Below, one piece after another: positions 6,739-8,920 of a stretch of 8,920 nt of DNA. Below the pieces are notes generated by a model that was not told the origin of the DNA, made no database searches, and saw only the letters and a list, made by a program, of their open reading frames with translations. This DNA is from Gammaproteobacteria bacterium (GTDB lineage Bacteria > Gemmatimonadota > Gemmatimonadetes > Longimicrobiales > Gaopeijiaceae). Location: NCBI GenBank assembly GCA_024638345.1, contig JAHEKL010000100.1, forward strand, positions 1 to 8,920, given 5' to 3'. How positions within the stretch are numbered: the stretch's first letter is position 1; each line of letters opens with the position of its first letter. The position numbers were made by a program, and so were the translations under genes.

Positions 6739-7139
6739 TGGTCGTCGGCCTTCCGTAGAACCGCCTCGTCGAGCAGGACCTTCACACGCAGGAGCGGGAT
6801 CTGACCCAACTGTTCGAGGACCTCCTCCTTCGACGTTCCCGTGAGGAGCGTCGGGGTCTCCAGGTGCTCCAGGACACCAAGCCCCGTCGCGGCCCAACGC
6901 GGGAAGACGAGGTAGCCCTCGAAAGGTGCGCGCAGGTTCGGCGTCTTCTCGACTTCCAGAGAAACCGTGTACGGCTGACCGTCCGAACCCTCGAAGCCGG
7001 GGGGTCGGTTGTGCTCTCGGATGTACCCGCCCAGGGTCGCATCGGGCCCAGCGTGCACGTCCCAGTCCGGGAGCTCAGTGGAAGGGGGGCGCTCTCCAGC
7101 GAGACCCTCCTCCGCCGGATCGTTCGGGTCCGGTTGCAT
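6735..7139 (-). CDS. Hypothetical protein coupled to queE
   Basis: I do not recognise this 134-aa protein. Residues 1-45 are acidic, proline-rich and probably flexible. The core at about 46-125 has an aromatic and glycine-rich stretch, 'PPGFEGSDGQPYTVSLEVE' (46-64), then 'FEGYLVFPRWAATGLGVLEHLETPTLL' (73-99, split here at Arg81), then a helix 'SKEEVLEQLGQI' (103-114) and a strand 'LLRVKVLLDEAVL' (116-128). It has no cysteine, signal peptide or membrane segment, so it is likely a small cytoplasmic alpha/beta domain. ATG 7139 has GGAG about 5 nt upstream. Its stop overlaps the queE start (GTGA), so the two are translated in linked fashion. A role linked to deazaguanine or tRNA modification is possible from position, but nothing in the sequence shows it. 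Confidence 0.78.
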   Translation of the reverse strand: MQPDPNDPAEEGLAGERPPSTELPDWDVHAGPDATLGGYIREHNRPPGFEGSDGQPYTVSLEVEKTPNLRAPFEGYLVFPRWAATGLGVLEHLETPTLLTGTSKEEVLEQLGQIPLLRVKVLLDEAVLRKADDQ

Positions 7140-7179
7140 TCGTCTCCAGAGGCGCAGCGGATCGGCCAGTCGGAGAGGA

Positions 7180-7206
7180 AAAGTACAACCCGCCGGTGTT
7201 CAGGAA
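7180..7206 (-). promoter_or_regulatory. Weak candidate promoter for the unknown-queE-nudix operon
   Basis: On the minus strand TTCCTG (7206-7201) and TACTTT (7185-7180) are 15 nt apart, about 40 nt before the ATG at 7139. The match to sigma-70 elements is poor, but this is the only AT-richer stretch between the upstream hairpin and the operon. Confidence 0.2.
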
Positions 7207-7213
7207 ACAGCTA

Positions 7214-7257
7214 GGGCCGGCGCCCACTCCTCTCGACGACGGAGAAGGCGCCGGCCC
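7214..7257 (-). terminator. Strong GC-rich hairpin after the lipoprotein gene
   Basis: GGGCCGGCGCC (7214-7224) pairs perfectly over 11 bp with GGCGCCGGCCC (7247-7257). The 22-nt loop contains a further CTCC/GGAG pairing. It begins 19 nt past the lipoprotein stop. In the minus direction it is followed by TAGCTGTTTCC, with only a short T-run, so it may act as a weakly tailed intrinsic terminator or as an mRNA 3' stabiliser. Confidence 0.6.
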
Positions 7258-7276
7258 CGAGTCCACGCCGGGTCGG

Positions 7277-7984
7277 TCAGCTGAGCAACCGAATCACGTG
7301 AACGAGGATCCGAGCCGCTCCGTGCGCCTTCTCGATCGCTCGTCTCCAACTCTGCTCCGCGAGCGCGGCGTCCGCCTGAGCGATCAGCTCGCGGGCCTCG
7401 GCCAGGTACGCTGCGATCTCCGGTCGCGGAGGGTCGCCGGCCAGCCCCACGGCCCGAGAGAACAGATCCTTCGCGTGCTCGACCGCGTGCTCGGCTCGCT
7501 CCTGCAGACCATCACCCGGGCGATCGTGGGTAAGGAATCCGATGACCCGCCGCGAGATCGCCGCAGACTCCCGCGCCAGACCGATCGCCCGCCGCCATTC
7601 TTCCTGAGCGAGCGCTTCCTGGGCCTGCCGGAGCAGCTCGCCCGCCTCTTCGAGCGCACGCTTGACCTCGGGGATGGGATCGTCACCGGCCAGACCGACG
7701 GCCCGGTGGAAGAGGTCTTCTGCATGGCCCACGATCCTGATCGCGTGTGCTTCCAGTCGGTCGTCGGGAATTCCACCGGACAGGAGGGCGATGACCTCTC
7801 TGGCGTTGGCCGCGCAGTGCTGAGCCTGCTGTACCGCGGCGTGCCAGTTCTCGTTTTCCAGGGCGCGGACCGCGTTCTCGCAGTGCGCCTCCGCTTCGCG
7901 AATGAGGTGCTCGATATGCGGCCCGGCGTCCGGACCGGCGAGCTCCTTGGCCTTCTCCAGGAGTCGGAGGGCCAACTGGACGAA
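7277..7984 (-). repeat. Three tandem ~80-codon repeats within the lipoprotein gene
   Basis: The repeats lie at 7984-7751, 7744-7499 and 7495-7280 in the minus direction. The last two are most alike, with 'DLF-RAVGLAGD-P-PE' in both proteins and near-identical DNA where that segment is encoded (about 7434-7455 and 7682-7703). The first repeat is more diverged. Confidence 0.8.
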
Positions 7985-8566
7985 GTGCTTCGCACGGTCC
8001 CCGGGGCTCACGTCACGGAGTCGGTCCGAGGCATCGATCGCGTCCCGCACGGCCGCCGCGTCATTGCCTCTCGAAAGCTCGACCCCGGCACGGTCGACCA
8101 GGCTTCGCGCCTGATCGATGGAGCTGCGTGCCGCGATGGATCCCGGGGAGTCCGAGACTGCGGCCTCGACTCGGCTTACGGCCAGCTCGACGTTCGATAC
8201 CGTCTGCGCCGCGAAGCCGCTTCCCCGTGTTGCCACGACTGCTTCGATATAGGCCTGCTCCGCCCAAGAGCTCAGGGTCAGGGCGGTGGCGGGATCACCG
8301 TCCTGCTCGGCCGCCATCGCCACAGCCACGAGATCTCCCGCCTCGACGATAAGCCCGTCGACTGCAGGGTCGGATGCGGACTCCAGGGCCGCGAGCTGGA
8401 TCTCCTCCGAGCTCGTGAGCAGGTCCCAGGAGTCCTGGACAGCCTCGCTCGCGACCGCGTCGTTCTGCGGATCGAGTTGGGCGATCGGTTCCACGGGCGT
8501 TTGGTCACAAGCGGCGAGCATCAACATCGCCACGACCGGCCCGCTCCATCTGCGAGAGTTCCACAT
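7277..8566 (-). CDS. Repeat-containing lipoprotein of unknown function (TPR-like helical hairpins)
   Basis: This 429-aa exported lipoprotein begins 'MWNSRRWSGPVVAMLMLAAC': two arginines, a hydrophobic core and a lipobox LAAC, giving Cys20 as the lipidated residue. Asp at +2 would mean inner-membrane retention under the E. coli Lol rule, which may not hold here. The mature part is almost all alpha-helix, very rich in Ala, Glu, Leu and Arg. Three repeats of about 80 residues lie at 195-272, 275-356 and 358-429. Each has a helix with 'AxGLAGDxP'-like ending, then a helical hairpin of the form A-EL-xx-A-xx-AL-xxxx-W-xx-AI. Two more degenerate hairpins sit at about 71-110 and 148-185. The array resembles TPR-like solenoids, which usually bind proteins. 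The start ATG 8566 has AGGAG 7 nt upstream; the longer frame to 8740 lacks this and would bury the signal peptide. It appears monocistronic. I assign no function. Confidence 0.87.
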   Translation of the reverse strand: MWNSRRWSGPVVAMLMLAACDQTPVEPIAQLDPQNDAVASEAVQDSWDLLTSSEEIQLAALESASDPAVDGLIVEAGDLVAVAMAAEQDGDPATALTLSSWAEQAYIEAVVATRGSGFAAQTVSNVELAVSRVEAAVSDSPGSIAARSSIDQARSLVDRAGVELSRGNDAAAVRDAIDASDRLRDVSPGDRAKHFVQLALRLLEKAKELAGPDAGPHIEHLIREAEAHCENAVRALENENWHAAVQQAQHCAANAREVIALLSGGIPDDRLEAHAIRIVGHAEDLFHRAVGLAGDDPIPEVKRALEEAGELLRQAQEALAQEEWRRAIGLARESAAISRRVIGFLTHDRPGDGLQERAEHAVEHAKDLFSRAVGLAGDPPRPEIAAYLAEARELIAQADAALAEQSWRRAIEKAHGAARILVHVIRLLS

Positions 8567-8573
8567 CTTCGTT

Positions 8574-8578
8574 CTCCT
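8574..8578 (-). promoter_or_regulatory. Shine-Dalgarno AGGAG deciding the ATG 8566 start
   Basis: AGGAG (within AAGGAGAA, minus strand 8579-8572) lies 7 nt before ATG 8566. The start directly precedes a classic lipoprotein signal peptide. Confidence 0.8.
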
Positions 8579-8720
8579 TCCCAGTTGGACCGGGTCGTCC
8601 TCGCCCGGTGAGTCTCGATTCTGTCGTCGGAACCCGAGACGCTCCCGGGCAGTGCGACGCCGTGCGGTGACAGGGGCAATGCGGGTGCCAGTTGGGCGAC
8701 ATGAAGTGTAACCAGTTGTC

Positions 8721-8750
8721 ATATAAATGCTTATGTACATATCCGGTCAG
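8721..8750 (-). promoter_or_regulatory. Candidate promoter for the lipoprotein gene
   Basis: On the minus strand CTGACC (8750-8745) and TTATAT (8726-8721) are 18 nt apart in the AT-richer gap. That would give a 5' leader of about 150 nt. The palindrome TATGTACATA lies in the spacer. The -35 match is modest. Confidence 0.3.
8732..8741. promoter_or_regulatory. Perfect 10-bp palindrome, possible operator
   Basis: TATGTACATA is self-complementary over all 10 bases. It lies between the divergent lipoprotein gene and the right-edge gene, inside the spacer of the candidate minus-strand promoter. A dimeric regulator could bind it, but a 10-bp palindrome in AT-rich DNA can also be chance. Confidence 0.3.
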
Positions 8751-8789
8751 GAAGGCCCTGCTTCGCTGGAGGCCTATGTCCCGGCTTCC

Positions 8790-8817
8790 TTGCATTCTGG
8801 TCAGCTATCTGCATAAT
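8790..8817 (+). promoter_or_regulatory. Sigma-70-type promoter for the right-edge gene
   Basis: TTGCAT (8790-8795) and CATAAT (8812-8817) are separated by 16 nt, close to TTGACA-N17-TATAAT. They sit in the most AT-rich stretch of the window. The predicted transcript start, near 8824, lies just ahead of the ATGs at 8844 and 8883. Confidence 0.45.
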
Positions 8818-8843
8818 TTTTGTGAACCCCGAAGCTCCATGGC

Positions 8844-8920
8844 ATGACTTCAAAGCCGATAACCACCGGAACCAGACCAACCATGCAAGCTGCTCGAAGA
8901 CCCAGGACCCTCGCGCTCCT
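8844..8920 (+). CDS. Start of a probable gene cut by the window edge
   Basis: A frame opens at ATG 8844 and stays open to the end, with a second in-frame ATG at 8883. From 8883 it reads 'MQAARRPRTLAL', a short basic segment turning hydrophobic, which looks like the start of a signal peptide or membrane anchor. From 8844 it has 13 extra polar residues (MTSKPITTGTRPT). Neither start has a strong Shine-Dalgarno. A good promoter lies just upstream (8790-8817). With only 25 codons visible, no product can be named. Confidence 0.38.
   Translation, partial: MTSKPITTGTRPTMQAARRPRTLAL

Noticed and set aside
6739..6897. Longer N-terminus for QueE
   Set aside because: The extra 53 residues are a Gly/Pro/Arg-rich shadow of the upstream gene; family homology starts right after GTG 6738.
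6926..8611. 561-codon open frame on the plus strand across the lipoprotein and unknown genes
   Set aside because: The product is Arg/Gly/Pro-rich with no domain, and it crosses the terminator hairpin and two well-supported minus-strand genes.
8567..8740. Longer start for the lipoprotein (ATG near 8740)
   Set aside because: The added 58 residues are polar and would bury the signal peptide. ATG 8566 has AGGAG at good spacing.
1..8920. CRISPR arrays, insertion sequences, tRNA or rRNA genes
   Set aside because: No regularly spaced direct repeats, transposase frames, terminal inverted repeats or cloverleaf-like stretches were seen in the gaps.

Overview
This is a GC-rich bacterial chromosomal segment with dense, ordinary gene packing and no mobile element, CRISPR array, tRNA or rRNA that I can see. 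The organism looks like a diderm bacterium: it has a lipoprotein with a lipobox, a complete gyrA and a queuosine-pathway gene. The style of GyrA and the high GC make Gemmatimonadota or a neighbouring phylum my best guess. That is inference from general resemblance; no marker in the window proves it.

Layout of the plus-strand half (1-5425). A 5'-truncated CPBP/CAAX-type intramembrane protease ends in a GTGA overlap with a single-domain MOSC protein (386-1216). After a short gap comes a small protein of unknown function (1313-1732). Next is an ECF sigma factor (1756-2358) followed 24 nt later by a zinc-binding soluble anti-sigma factor (2383-2700). This pair resembles the actinobacterial SigR/RsrA thiol-stress switch. 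After 157 nt comes a full-length gyrA (2858-5425), whose quinolone-determining position 83 is Asn and which has a low-complexity C-terminal tail.

Layout of the minus-strand half (8566-5458). gyrA converges on a three-gene minus-strand operon. Read 5' to 3', it is a 134-aa protein of unknown function (7139-6735), queE for 7-carboxy-7-deazaguanine synthase (6738-6061, GTGA overlap with the gene before it), and a Nudix hydrolase of the CoA-pyrophosphatase-like type (6057-5458, 3 nt after queE). Upstream of this operon lies a strong GC-rich hairpin that ends the transcript of a 429-aa lipoprotein gene (8566-7277). That protein is made almost entirely of TPR-like helical hairpins, with three clear ~80-residue repeats.

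Right edge (8567-8920). An AT-richer stretch separates the lipoprotein gene from a probable plus-strand gene that runs off the window (ATG at 8844 or 8883). It holds a good sigma-70-type promoter for the plus strand and a perfect 10-bp palindrome.

The most interesting items are the repeat lipoprotein of unknown role, the unknown gene translationally coupled to queE, the SigR/RsrA-like module with an unknown gene just upstream, and the Asn83 GyrA. I found no convincing new multi-gene system such as a defence island or a biosynthetic cluster.
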